A stretch of 64,000 nucleotides of DNA, taken from NCBI RefSeq assembly GCF_900102795.1, contig NZ_FMWG01000005.1:186001-250000 (forward strand), read 5' to 3'. How positions within the stretch are numbered: the stretch's first letter is position 1; each line of letters starts with the position of its first letter. Below, in pieces: positions 8,687 to 17,150 of the stretch. The notes under the pieces were generated by a model. That model saw only the letters and a list, made by a program, of their open reading frames with translations. It was not told where the DNA came from and searched no databases. This DNA is from Epibacterium ulvae (GTDB taxonomy: Bacteria > Pseudomonadota > Alphaproteobacteria > Rhodobacterales > Rhodobacteraceae). A program made the position numbers and the translations under genes.

Positions 8687-8828
8687 GAAGTGCGGAACGA
8701 GGGACAGTGAAGAGATCTGCAAGGTTCCGTTTTGCAGTCTCTATATATAATCTGATGTCTTAAGCGGAATTTTAAAGAGGGACTCGCACTTTTGTTACCA
8801 AGGTGTGAAACCTTTATAGGATAGGCAA

Positions 8829-9287
8829 TTAGGGGCGAATAACCTCGGGCCAATTGTCATCGGCAAGTTCTTGTAGCGCAGTGCGGTTTTTAAGCCAGAG
8901 ATCTTTCACCGCAGGACTAAACAGCAAATACAATTGTCCATCAACAATCTCCCAGTGCTGTGGGTTGCCGTCCATCAAATTGCCCTGTGACATCGCATAA
9001 GCACAATAGCCACCGTATTTGGGCGCGAAAGCGCGTGGGTTTGCTTCAAACATTTGCTGGTTTTCAGCCGATGAAAAGCGCCAAACCACGCCTTTCCACA
9101 TAACAGTATATGCATCCTGCCCAAGAAGCGGCGCATCTTCATAAAAGAACGAAACTGGGTCGAAACCCGAAATAGCGACACCTTGCTGAACTGAATAGAC
9201 AGGCATTTCATCTGCCTGCGCCCAAACAGGTGCACCCATAGTCGACGTCGCGAGTCCGAGGCAAAAAGCAATTATGGAGTTACGCAT
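8829..9287 (-). CDS. Exported YHS-domain protein
   Basis: A 152-residue protein with a signal peptide (MRNSIIAFCLGLATSTMGAPVWA, cut before QADE near residue 24) and a YHS domain, a small metal-associated fold. The core reads AISGFDPVSFF near residues 34-44, then VWRFSSAENQQMFEANPRAFAPKYGGYCAYAMSQG with the typical YGGYCAYA. It probably acts in the periplasm. The ligand, often copper or heme-related in the family, is not known here. Monocistronic, with its own terminator downstream. Confidence 0.88.
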   Translation of the reverse strand: MRNSIIAFCLGLATSTMGAPVWAQADEMPVYSVQQGVAISGFDPVSFFYEDAPLLGQDAYTVMWKGVVWRFSSAENQQMFEANPRAFAPKYGGYCAYAMSQGNLMDGNPQHWEIVDGQLYLLFSPAVKDLWLKNRTALQELADDNWPEVIRP

Positions 9288-9390
9288 AACACGGCGTCCC
9301 TAGTTCAATCGGATGAGGTGTCTAGCTTGCGCGATTTTTGCTACGTTTCAATACGGTTAACGCACATGTGATGCCTTTGTGACAGCTGTA

Positions 9391-9693
9391 TTAGTCGAAA
9401 ATATCTTCGATGACATCGATCGCTTCTTTGAAGAGAGAAGACAGCACAGATTTACGTTTTTTCTTTTTAACCTTCTTCATTGCTTTCTTGCTTTTGCCGA
9501 CCTCCCTTTTCACGCCACCTTCAAGATGGGAGACTGGAGTTTTCTGCATCTTTACAGGACGCGACGGCTGTGCTGCAAAAGGCGCACCGCAGTTAGAACA
9601 CCGCAATGCCGCCACTGTGCCTTTAGACGGACTGTAGGCCGTCTGTGCACTGCAATAACAGCAGGTCAGGATCTTTGTGTGTTTGAGTGCGAT
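9391..9693 (-). CDS. Small zinc-ribbon protein with lysine-rich middle, start unclear
   Basis: The frame encodes a two-knuckle zinc ribbon, CCYC then RCSNCG 19 residues later, followed by a basic run (KSKKAMKKVKKKKRK) and an acidic hydrophobic tail FKEAIDVIEDIFD. The frame is open back to 9714, just after the rlmB stop, but contains no ATG, GTG or TTG before the first knuckle. A clean ggagg sits 8 bases before an ATC at 9693, and CTG at 9669 is another option. The internal GTG at 9615 would drop the first CxxC and is therefore unlikely. It overlaps nothing and probably shares the rlmB transcript. The function is unknown; nucleic-acid binding is possible. Confidence 0.55.
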   Translation of the reverse strand: MALKHTKILTCCYCSAQTAYSPSKGTVAALRCSNCGAPFAAQPSRPVKMQKTPVSHLEGGVKREVGKSKKAMKKVKKKKRKSVLSSLFKEAIDVIEDIFD

Positions 9694-9714
9694 ACGCCTA
9701 TCCTCCGGATGAAT

Positions 9715-10491
9715 TTAACGTGCTATAGAAGCATATAGAGCAATTGCTGCTGCATTTGAGACGTTGAGCGATCCAAACCCGCCAGCTGCATCTATTTTAA
9801 CCAGTTGATCCACAGTTTCTTTGGTTTTTTGACGCAAGCCGGGGCCTTCAGCACCCAGGACCAAAGCCACGGGACGATCTTTGCGTGTCTCCAGGGCCTG
9901 TTCAATCGTCGCTTCCGCCTCGCCATCAAGGCCAAGCACAATGAACCCCATTTGTTGAAGCTCGACAATTGTATCTGCAAGATTGCGCACGCGCAGATAG
10001 GGTTGCCGTTCCAAAGCGCCACTTGCCGTTTTGGCGAGAGCACCTGTTTCCGGGGCGGAATTATGACGTGTGCCAATCACCGCACTGGCTCCCAGTACTT
10101 CCGCCGACCGCAAAATAGCCCCCACGTTATGCGGATCAGTTACACGATCCAACAGCAGCACACGCGGCACCTCTCGACCGATGCAGTTTTCCGCCAGTCC
10201 ACCCCAATTTAGTGGCTTAACCTCAAGCGCAGCCCCCTGATGCACGGAGTTAGGATCAAGAGGTGCATTGAATTTTCTCGGATCAACAACCTCAGGCGCG
10301 ATCCCAGCTTCAGCTATCGCATCAGCCAGCTTGTTCTCGGCATTCAAAGTCACAATCAACCGCAGCTTTGTACGTGCTGGATTCATGAGAGCATCGCGCA
10401 CAGCATGCAAACCAAAAAGCCATACAGTTTCGGCATTTGCGACCTTTTTGGCCTGTTCTTTTTCGACGACCCATTTGGGTTTTTTGGACAT
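9715..10491 (-). CDS. rlmB: 23S rRNA (guanosine-2251) 2'-O-methyltransferase
   Basis: SPOUT-class TrmH/RlmB methyltransferase of 258 residues that methylates the P-loop guanosine of 23S rRNA using SAM. An N-terminal substrate-binding domain (VWLFGLHAVRDALMNPARTKLRLIV) is followed by the knotted catalytic domain: LLLDRVTDPHNVGAILRSAEVLGASAV, ALVLGAEGPGLRQ, and the last motif GSLNVSNAAAIALY. The start at 10491 (MSKKPKWVVEKEQ) is preceded by ggag and fits relatives; the longer frame from 10557 has no support. It is next to tRNA-Tyr on the other strand. Confidence 0.95.
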   Translation of the reverse strand: MSKKPKWVVEKEQAKKVANAETVWLFGLHAVRDALMNPARTKLRLIVTLNAENKLADAIAEAGIAPEVVDPRKFNAPLDPNSVHQGAALEVKPLNWGGLAENCIGREVPRVLLLDRVTDPHNVGAILRSAEVLGASAVIGTRHNSAPETGALAKTASGALERQPYLRVRNLADTIVELQQMGFIVLGLDGEAEATIEQALETRKDRPVALVLGAEGPGLRQKTKETVDQLVKIDAAGGFGSLNVSNAAAIALYASIAR

Positions 10492-10612
10492 TTCCTGCTC
10501 CAGACAAAAGTTTTTGGCCCAATTGCAAAATTCTGGTGATTTTGCTGTTGACGCCAATTCATGTCGCTAGTAATCACGCCTCCACGTTAGGTGCAACACT
10601 CACCTGACAGTG

Positions 10613-10695
10613 GGCGACAGGCCGCAAGGTGTGGCAGGGGACTGTAACTCCCTCGCGGAGACGCACGCCTGGTTCGATTCCAGGGTCGCCCACCA
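10613..10695 (+). tRNA. tRNA-Tyr (GTA)
   Basis: Acceptor gggcgac (10613-10619) pairs with gtcgccc (10685-10691), then A73 and an encoded CCA. The anticodon is GTA inside ggggactgtaactccc. A long variable arm (gcggagacgcac) marks it as a class II tRNA, as expected for tyrosine. 83 nt. Divergent from rlmB. Confidence 0.96.
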
Positions 10696-10734
10696 TCTTT
10701 ACATTTTTAAAATTTTAAAAAGTAAAGATGGTGG
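10690..10734 (+). repeat. 45-nt near-perfect palindrome overlapping the tRNA-Tyr CCA end
   Basis: The last six bases of tRNA-Tyr (including CCA) plus seven more, ccaccatctttac (10690-10702), pair perfectly with gtaaagatggtgg (10722-10734). The inner 18 bases (10704-10721) are themselves a perfect palindrome, leaving one unpaired A. It may act in termination or 3' processing of the tRNA; an AT-rich stretch follows, but no classical T-run. Confidence 0.85.
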
Positions 10735-10819
10735 ATTTATACAGATTTTATCCACAACCTAAAAACTCACAGAAGATGCGATAAATTATTGTTTTATAAA
10801 TAAAATTTATAAAGCTACA

Positions 10820-11338
10820 TTATTCTATGTGTGTTTTTGATTTTTTTACCCACGCGACAAGCTCAGAGATTTCATGGGGTGCTGCTTCTGCCTCACCGCC
10901 TGCAAATTCTTGAAAAGCATCAAAATTTAGTCGATTCACCCCAGAAATAACGGGAATATCCAACGCAAGTGCCTCGGCAATGACCTCGCGCATACCGCGC
11001 CCATCTGCTTCATGTTTTCCAAACTTGTTAACCAAAAGCACATCCGGCGTAGTCTTTGCTATCAGACTATTTTGCACGTGTGCCACGGCCTGCTCCAAGG
11101 CTTCTGGATTTAACCGACACCCGCGAGATTGCCGCCCCAAGGACTGAGAAATCCGAATAGTCTGCCCATCTGGAAGAACCCTGACATCCATATCACACAG
11201 CTCAGTATCACCGCACTCGATATTGGTCTGAACGATACCAGCGGTTCGAAGGCCCGCATCAGCCAATGCCTCTGCCAGCGCGCTCAGCAAACGGTCCGTC
11301 GCACCACGTTCAGATGTCATGATATAGGCTAAATTCAT
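10820..11338 (-). CDS. DUF2478 family protein
   Basis: About 172 residues in the DUF2478 family, P-loop-like proteins of unknown activity often found near molybdate transport or molybdenum-cofactor genes (not seen here). MNLAYIMTSERGATDRLLSALAEAL is a modified nucleotide-binding start, and the signature VNKFGKHEADGRGMR lies near residue 121. A Cys cluster (IECGDTELCDMDVRVLP) is also typical. The ATG at 11377 would add 13 residues; 11338 is preferred because the domain begins there, but the ribosome site is weak in both cases. Confidence 0.8.
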   Translation of the reverse strand: MNLAYIMTSERGATDRLLSALAEALADAGLRTAGIVQTNIECGDTELCDMDVRVLPDGQTIRISQSLGRQSRGCRLNPEALEQAVAHVQNSLIAKTTPDVLLVNKFGKHEADGRGMREVIAEALALDIPVISGVNRLNFDAFQEFAGGEAEAAPHEISELVAWVKKSKTHIE

Positions 11339-11436
11339 CTTGATCTCGACCTTCTGCACAGGCGGCACTTGCGCCATCGCTTACACATAAGATTGAAGAG
11401 ATGGGGGCGCAATACAACGCCCCCAATTACCTTTTC

Positions 11437-13476
11437 TCAAAGGCCAAGCGCCCTGCGACGCCCTTCAGCAAAGCCCTGCACAATACGATCTGCGCCAAAA
11501 GCGAGAATTGCCATCGCAGCACCAGCAGATAGGCCCAAGCCCACATCTGCCTGATTGAGCGCAAGATAGATCGACTGCCCCAACCCAGTGGTGCCGATCA
11601 AAGCAGCAATCACCAGCATCGCAAACGCATATAAGATGGTCTGATTTAGCCCGAGCAAGATCGTTGGTGCCGCATAAGGCGCGCGGATATGGAACAGCAT
11701 TTGCCATTTCGTCGCTCCAGATGCGATTGCGCCTTCGATCATCTCATCCGGGGTTTCTACCAACCCTTGCCGTGTATAGCGGATCATCGGGACGATCGCA
11801 TATGCGATGATAGCTAAAAAGGCAGAGAATTCTCCGATCTGAAACACCATAAGAATAGGAATCAGAAAGACGAAAAGCGGGATCGTCTGCAACATGTCAC
11901 AAATTGGGCGCACCACTTTCCAGACCATCGGAAATACAGCGCTTAGCAAACCAATCAGGCCTCCAATCAGCGCACATGCAAAGACCGAAACACCGGACAG
12001 ATAGAGTGACAAAAGCGCGCGCTCCCAGAGGCCCGCAAGCAGAATGCTAGCCAACAGGGCCACGATGAGAATAGCAAGTTTTCTGCCTCCTGCTGACCAT
12101 GCGAGGCCTCCAGCCGCGACCAAAGCAAAGGGCCATGGCAGCTGTGACACCCCTGTTTCAAGAATCCCAAACAGAATCAAAACAACCAAGCCAGCCAGCA
12201 CGCGTCCAGAAGCCATCAACCCAACAGCCAGAAGCGCGGCAAGGCCAAAAAGCCCGAGGCTCATTTGTGGCGTCCACATGAACCCCCAGGTGAATGGTAA
12301 CACCGCTTGATCCAAGCCGATCCGCAAAGGCAGCAGCACATAGAACAAGGCGTTGTTCTTGAATGAGGTCAACCATTCTGCATTTGCTGTTGTGAAAGCT
12401 GTTAGCCCCGCGTCCACCTGTTTTGTGACAGGTTCCAGCATTGCATAGTCGGCTGTGTTGCCCAGTTTCCCCAAGGTCGCAACACCAATCACGGCCCCCA
12501 AAACCACCAAGCCCCATGAAATTCGACGATCAAACTGTGGCTTGCGCTCCTGCGCGAGCATTCCGCTCATACGGTCGATTAGGATTGCGAAAATCACAAT
12601 CACCATGCCAGCCATGAGGCTTTGGCCAAACCAGCCTTTGCGCATCGTCAACAGAACTTCCCAGCCAATGTCGTTGAAGCCCCCGATTACGGCTGCGATA
12701 ATCACCATCGACAAAGCCGCCATAAGACATTGGTTCACCCCAACCATGATCTGCGTCATGGCTGCAGGAAGCTCTACCTGAAACAACTGCTGGCGGCGTG
12801 TTCCACCTGCCATGATGGCGGCCTCTTTGATTTCCGGTTCTATGCGTTGAAGGCCAAGCAAAACATTGCGCGCCATGGGAGGCGCTGCATAGATCGCTGA
12901 TGCAACAAGCCCGACGACAGGACCAAATCCGAACAGCACAAGAAGTGGCGTCAAATAGGCAAAGGTTGGCACGGTCTGCATAACATCGAGCACCATTTGA
13001 ACCGGCTCACGCAGACGTGGGATTTCATTGGCCAAAATCCCGATCCCTGCGCCGATTAAAAGCGCGAGAGGCACTGAAACCGCCACAAGTGCAAGGGTGT
13101 TCATCCCCTGCTCCCAATAACCGGAGACCAACACGAGGGCCATGCCGATAGCCGCCATCAGCAACATCGGCCAGCCCCCCGTCCGCCAGCCAAGCGCCAA
13201 CACAATCCCAAGGAGCAAGGGCCAGGGGGCCGCATTCAAACCAATCTTGGCCCAATCCATCGGATAGGACATAAAATCAGAAAACAGCCGGGCAAAAGGT
13301 TTCACCACTGCAAGGAAACCGCCGACCACACTGCCAACCCAATCGGTCAGGGGCAGCACCCATGTGGCCGGATAGGTGCTCAGCCAGGGAGCTGCCCCTT
13401 CCAGCAAAAGGCACAACGCGCCGACGATCACCGCCAGCGCTGCCGCTTTTGTTCCTGTTGTCATCGATGCAATCAT
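11437..13476 (-). CDS. proW: Glycine betaine/proline ABC transporter permease, fused double domain
   Basis: A 679-residue inner-membrane permease in which two BPD-transp-1 domains are joined in one chain: residues about 60-310 and about 440-660. Each half has its own EAA-type loop contacting the ATPase (EPEIKEAAIMAGGTRRQQLFQVELPAAM near 215, and TPDEMIEGAIASGATKWQMLFHIRAPYA near 570). Single-domain ProW works as a dimer, so this fusion probably forms the complete membrane channel. Uptake of compatible solutes such as betaine or choline is expected. It overlaps proV by four bases (ATGA). An alternative start five codons in is possible. Confidence 0.92.
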   Translation of the reverse strand: MIASMTTGTKAAALAVIVGALCLLLEGAAPWLSTYPATWVLPLTDWVGSVVGGFLAVVKPFARLFSDFMSYPMDWAKIGLNAAPWPLLLGIVLALGWRTGGWPMLLMAAIGMALVLVSGYWEQGMNTLALVAVSVPLALLIGAGIGILANEIPRLREPVQMVLDVMQTVPTFAYLTPLLVLFGFGPVVGLVASAIYAAPPMARNVLLGLQRIEPEIKEAAIMAGGTRRQQLFQVELPAAMTQIMVGVNQCLMAALSMVIIAAVIGGFNDIGWEVLLTMRKGWFGQSLMAGMVIVIFAILIDRMSGMLAQERKPQFDRRISWGLVVLGAVIGVATLGKLGNTADYAMLEPVTKQVDAGLTAFTTANAEWLTSFKNNALFYVLLPLRIGLDQAVLPFTWGFMWTPQMSLGLFGLAALLAVGLMASGRVLAGLVVLILFGILETGVSQLPWPFALVAAGGLAWSAGGRKLAILIVALLASILLAGLWERALLSLYLSGVSVFACALIGGLIGLLSAVFPMVWKVVRPICDMLQTIPLFVFLIPILMVFQIGEFSAFLAIIAYAIVPMIRYTRQGLVETPDEMIEGAIASGATKWQMLFHIRAPYAAPTILLGLNQTILYAFAMLVIAALIGTTGLGQSIYLALNQADVGLGLSAGAAMAILAFGADRIVQGFAEGRRRALGL

Positions 13477-14525
13477 GAATGCTCCACCTGCAGGGCTGCA
13501 GCCAATTCAGCAGGATTGACCACGCCGACAACAGCGCCATCTTCACCATGCACGGGAACAGGTTCATAAAGCGACATACAGCGGGCCAAGGCTTCATCAA
13601 TCGTCATATCCGTGCGCAAGCCGGGATCGTCGGCCCCATACACCAAACCCGGTCCGGTCTGCATCATGCTGTGCAGTTTGGCATGTTGCCCCTTGGCAAC
13701 GTCTTTTGAGAATTCGCGCACATAGTCATCAACGGGATTTAGCACGATTTCAGATGGTGTGCCGATCTGCACAACCTTGCCATCCCGCATAATTGCAATC
13801 CGGTCAGCCAGTTTCAGGGCTTCATTGATGTCATGTGTAATAAACACAATGGTCGTTTTCAGCTTTTCCTGAATTTGTAAAAATTCATCCTGAAGCTGTC
13901 GGCGGATCAAAGGATCAAGGGCTGAAAAGGGTTCATCCAAGAACCAGACAGAGCAATCTGCCACCAGAGAGCGCGCAATACCAACACGCTGACGCTGACC
14001 ACCAGAGAGCTCACGCGGGAAATAGTCTTCGCGCCCTTTCAGGCCCACCAGCTCAATCACTTCACGCGCTTTTGCAAGGCGCTCTGATTTACGCATGCCC
14101 TGTACACGCAGAGGATAAGCCACGTTATCAACCACAGTCATATGTGGGAACAGGCCGAAATGCTGGAACACCATCCCCAGCTTATTGCGGCGTAACTCGA
14201 TAAGGCGCTTTTCACTGGCCGAGACAATGTTTTCGTCATCAATCAGGATCTTACCATGCGTGGCATGAAGAAGATGAGAAATACAGCGGATCAGCGTTGA
14301 TTTGCCAGAGCCAGACAGGCCCATAATGACAAACAGCTCACCCTCTTTGACTTGAAAATTTGCGTCCTGCACAGCTGGAATATGGCCAGAGGCGCGCAGG
14401 GCAGCTGCAGCTTCGTCCGCTGTTTCATGTTGATCCAGCGCCGCTTTTAAAGCTTGGTCTGGATCGGGGCCAAAAACCTGCCAGACATTCTGGCAGGTAA
14501 TTGCATTCTTTTTTTCAGAACTCAC
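13473..14525 (-). CDS. proV: Glycine betaine/proline ABC transporter ATP-binding protein
   Basis: A 350-residue ATPase of the ProV/OpuAA group that energises the neighbouring permease. Walker A GLSGSGKST lies near residue 70-78, signature LSGGQRQRVGIARSL near 172, and Walker B WFLDEPFSALDP near 195, followed by H-loop FITHDINEA. A single CBS-like segment (MTIDEALARCMSLYEPVPVHGEDGAVVGVVNPAEL) at the C-terminus may sense ionic strength, as in OpuA. It starts nine bases after proX and overlaps proW by four. Confidence 0.96.
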   Translation of the reverse strand: MSSEKKNAITCQNVWQVFGPDPDQALKAALDQHETADEAAAALRASGHIPAVQDANFQVKEGELFVIMGLSGSGKSTLIRCISHLLHATHGKILIDDENIVSASEKRLIELRRNKLGMVFQHFGLFPHMTVVDNVAYPLRVQGMRKSERLAKAREVIELVGLKGREDYFPRELSGGQRQRVGIARSLVADCSVWFLDEPFSALDPLIRRQLQDEFLQIQEKLKTTIVFITHDINEALKLADRIAIMRDGKVVQIGTPSEIVLNPVDDYVREFSKDVAKGQHAKLHSMMQTGPGLVYGADDPGLRTDMTIDEALARCMSLYEPVPVHGEDGAVVGVVNPAELAAALQVEHS

Positions 14526-14534
14526 GTGACAGGC

Positions 14535-15494
14535 TCACTTGGTCGCCGCATCAACAACTGGGCGCCATTTGGCTTCGTTCTCAGCCATCCATGCTGCCAC
14601 AACCTCTTCGACCTTTCCGCCATCCACATCAACAGCGCCCATCATTGGCTGTTGGTCTTCAACTGCCAATGTGTAGTTGGTCAAAATTTCCGCCGCTGCA
14701 GGCCAGGTTTCCGCAAGACCAGACCAGCCTGCTTTAAAAATACGGGATGGTGAGAAATCACAATCATTTACCGCATTGGGATTTGGCCCCCAGGATGCAT
14801 CGTTAAAGCAGGCATCTTCGCCCGCTGGGAGGTCCACGAATTGAACGTCATACGCAGACATTGCCCAATGCGGTTGCCAAAATGTGACCAGCAGAGGCGT
14901 TTTGCGCTCAGAGGCTGCTTTCAGTTCAACAATCAAAGCCGCTTCTGAACCCGCAGGAACGGCCTTAAACGGCAATTCCAATCCCGTCATGCGATCCGCA
15001 CCCGGCGTGCCCCAATCAGCGGGGTAGTCAACCAAACGACCTGCAGGCAGGGTTTCGGCGGTCGCAAACAGCGGCGCGCAAGCTTTCAACGCTTCCCACG
15101 CTGGCAAACCGGGGCACAGCTCTGCCACATGCGCAGGATAGGCGATGCCTTCCTTGGCATCCAGCTCAAGCCCGCCCAGTTCAACGACAGTGCCTTCTGA
15201 GACCTTTTTGGCGTATTCATCAGAAACGTTTGAAGACCAAATCTCTAGCGTTGCATGGATGTCACCATCTGCAAGGGGCTGAAACTGGTTCATCATGCCA
15301 GCAGCAACAAATTCGACTTGATATCCAGCCTCTTTGAGCATGTTGGCTGCGATATGCGTCGTGATATGCTGGCCAGTCCATTCATTCACCGCAAGTTTGA
15401 TCGGCTTATCGACAGCGCCCAGATCAGCAGCAGCTGCGACACTGGCAAAAGAAAGCGCGCCCATTGTGGCGGCAAGGGTCTTAAGCATCATCAT
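14535..15494 (-). CDS. proX: Glycine betaine/choline ABC transporter substrate-binding protein
   Basis: A 319-residue periplasmic binding protein (OpuAC family) with a signal peptide MMMLKTLAATMGALSFASVAAAAD, cut near residue 23. Aromatic residues that could form a cation-pi cage for quaternary amines are seen in NEWTGQH near 37 and LLVTFWQPHWAMSAY near 203. It is the first gene of the proX-proV-proW operon. The N-terminal run of three Met codons leaves the exact start open by two residues. The ligand (betaine, proline betaine or choline) cannot be told apart from sequence. Confidence 0.92.
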   Translation of the reverse strand: MMMLKTLAATMGALSFASVAAAADLGAVDKPIKLAVNEWTGQHITTHIAANMLKEAGYQVEFVAAGMMNQFQPLADGDIHATLEIWSSNVSDEYAKKVSEGTVVELGGLELDAKEGIAYPAHVAELCPGLPAWEALKACAPLFATAETLPAGRLVDYPADWGTPGADRMTGLELPFKAVPAGSEAALIVELKAASERKTPLLVTFWQPHWAMSAYDVQFVDLPAGEDACFNDASWGPNPNAVNDCDFSPSRIFKAGWSGLAETWPAAAEILTNYTLAVEDQQPMMGAVDVDGGKVEEVVAAWMAENEAKWRPVVDAATK

Positions 15495-15741
15495 AAAATT
15501 CCCCGTTTATATGTTACACGGACTACACGCAGTCCGGTAAATTGTTCTGTGGCAAGCCTGCGACAGATTGATGGCTCCTTATCGGGCATAAAACGACGCT
15601 TTGTCGAGGAATTGCGGCGCTTTCGTTAGAAAAATAAAATATTTCTTAAATGGTGAGACAATTTCTTATGTTGCCGTATCAAAAATTGCTCAATAATTCA
15701 GGCGCAAAATATCATACGCTGTTTGCACCCAGATCATCCGC

Positions 15742-16530
15742 TCAAATTTTCTCTGCGACCATAAAAACCGGATCATAAGTAAGCGGCAGTCCAGATTGAC
15801 AGGCAAATCGTGTTTTATAAGTCTGGTCAAATGTCGCCAGCTTGCGACGGCTCCATGGGGCCTGGGCGCGACCATTCACACCGGTGTCGCGCAGATGGCG
15901 TAAAATATCACGCGTCGTTGGAAAATAGAGATCGTGCGGCGACTGCTCTATCCTTCGCATAACCATAGAAGCGGGTAGCACATGCTTTAACTGATCTGCG
16001 TTTGTATAGCTGGGTGCAAAAGATTTTGAGCCAAGTGCACGCAGCTGCGTAAATTGCTGTTCACCAAATGTGGACAACACCAACAGCCCCCCCGGTGCGA
16101 GGTGATCTGCCAAATGATTTAGCAAGCCGGGAATATCCTCAACCCATTGCAGAGTCGAACCTGAGAGAATTAAGTCCAAGTCCTTGGGTATCAACACCGT
16201 CTCTACAGGGCCTGCCTGAAACTGAAGATTCACCTGTGTCTCAGAAACTTTGGCCCGCACTATAGTTTCCGCATCTGCCACAAGATCATTCAACCACATG
16301 TTTGTGACACGGTATTGCGCCAAAAACGCCTCGGTAAGATGGCCGGTTCCACAGCCAAATTCAAAGACGCGCGGAAACAGGCGCGGCGCGCCAACGACTT
16401 GTGTGAGGCAATCTATCAATTGCGCCGCGCCTGCAGCCTGCGCGCGTGCAGCACCGTGGTAAGTCGCAAGACCGCGACGAAAGCTGTTTTCAACACGGGT
16501 CTGAAAAGGGGTTTGTTCCGTCACCTCCAC
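15742..16530 (-). CDS. bioC: Malonyl-ACP O-methyltransferase
   Basis: SAM-dependent methyltransferase of 262 residues that masks malonyl-ACP (or CoA) as a methyl ester so that fatty-acid synthase can build pimeloyl-ACP methyl ester for biotin. Motif I VFEFGCGTGHLTEAFL lies near residues 54-69, with further motifs DLILSGSTLQWVED near 117 and LAPGGLLVLSTFGE near 140. ILRHLRDTGVNG near 208 is a BioC hallmark. It is the last gene of the bio operon and overlaps bioG by ten bases. Confidence 0.92.
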   Translation of the reverse strand: MEVTEQTPFQTRVENSFRRGLATYHGAARAQAAGAAQLIDCLTQVVGAPRLFPRVFEFGCGTGHLTEAFLAQYRVTNMWLNDLVADAETIVRAKVSETQVNLQFQAGPVETVLIPKDLDLILSGSTLQWVEDIPGLLNHLADHLAPGGLLVLSTFGEQQFTQLRALGSKSFAPSYTNADQLKHVLPASMVMRRIEQSPHDLYFPTTRDILRHLRDTGVNGRAQAPWSRRKLATFDQTYKTRFACQSGLPLTYDPVFMVAEKI

Positions 16531-17147
16531 AGCCCATCCCAGCGATCAAAGGAGGCAAAGGGCACATGAGGTGCAGCAACAAAAGCCTGAGGCTGCCCAT
16601 CCCACGCCCGTTCCAAATTTGCCCTTGGAAAGATCTTGTCGTTGCTGGCAATCCAGATACGATCAAATCCCGGATCTGGCGCAGCCCCGCGCGCCGCAAC
16701 CGCATCAAGTTCTGCACGGCGGGTCTCTAGGTCAATGGATGTGCGCGCTTGTCGCGCTCCAAAGCTATTAGACAAAAACGCCTGATAGCTTTCCACGCTC
16801 AACCCATCCCTTGTGGCTTTAAAAATGCGCGGTGGAATGCCTTTGCGTAAACTTACAGGATCCAAGCTACCGCACAGCGCAATTTGACGGGTGAACTTAT
16901 GCGCATCTTGCCCCTTTTCAGCCCACCAATGGCCATATGCGGCGACGCCGAAAGACCATGCAATCAGCGTTGTCTCACGATAGTGAGACAAGTCGGGTAG
17001 GTTCAGATTTACTGTGCGATAGTCATCCACAAACAGAACATCATGGGTCACAGGCATAGCAGCAAGAACGCCATCTCCAACGGCCCAGCCGCCAAAAAAT
17101 ACGATAAGATCTGATGACAAACCTTGCGTTAACCACCGCATCTGCAC
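16521..17147 (-). CDS. bioG: Pimeloyl-ACP methyl ester esterase, BioG type
   Basis: DUF452/BioG alpha/beta hydrolase of 208 residues, which replaces BioH in removing the methyl group placed by BioC once pimeloyl-ACP is made. FFGGWAVGDGVLAAMP near residue 17 is the typical BioG start. The nucleophile Ser is in AWSFGVAAYG (near 65), and the catalytic His is likely in AAPHVPFASFDRW near the C-terminus, with Asp in ASNDKIFP. It sits three bases after bioA and overlaps bioC. Confidence 0.92.
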   Translation of the reverse strand: MQMRWLTQGLSSDLIVFFGGWAVGDGVLAAMPVTHDVLFVDDYRTVNLNLPDLSHYRETTLIAWSFGVAAYGHWWAEKGQDAHKFTRQIALCGSLDPVSLRKGIPPRIFKATRDGLSVESYQAFLSNSFGARQARTSIDLETRRAELDAVAARGAAPDPGFDRIWIASNDKIFPRANLERAWDGQPQAFVAAPHVPFASFDRWDGLWR

Positions 17148-17150
17148 CGG

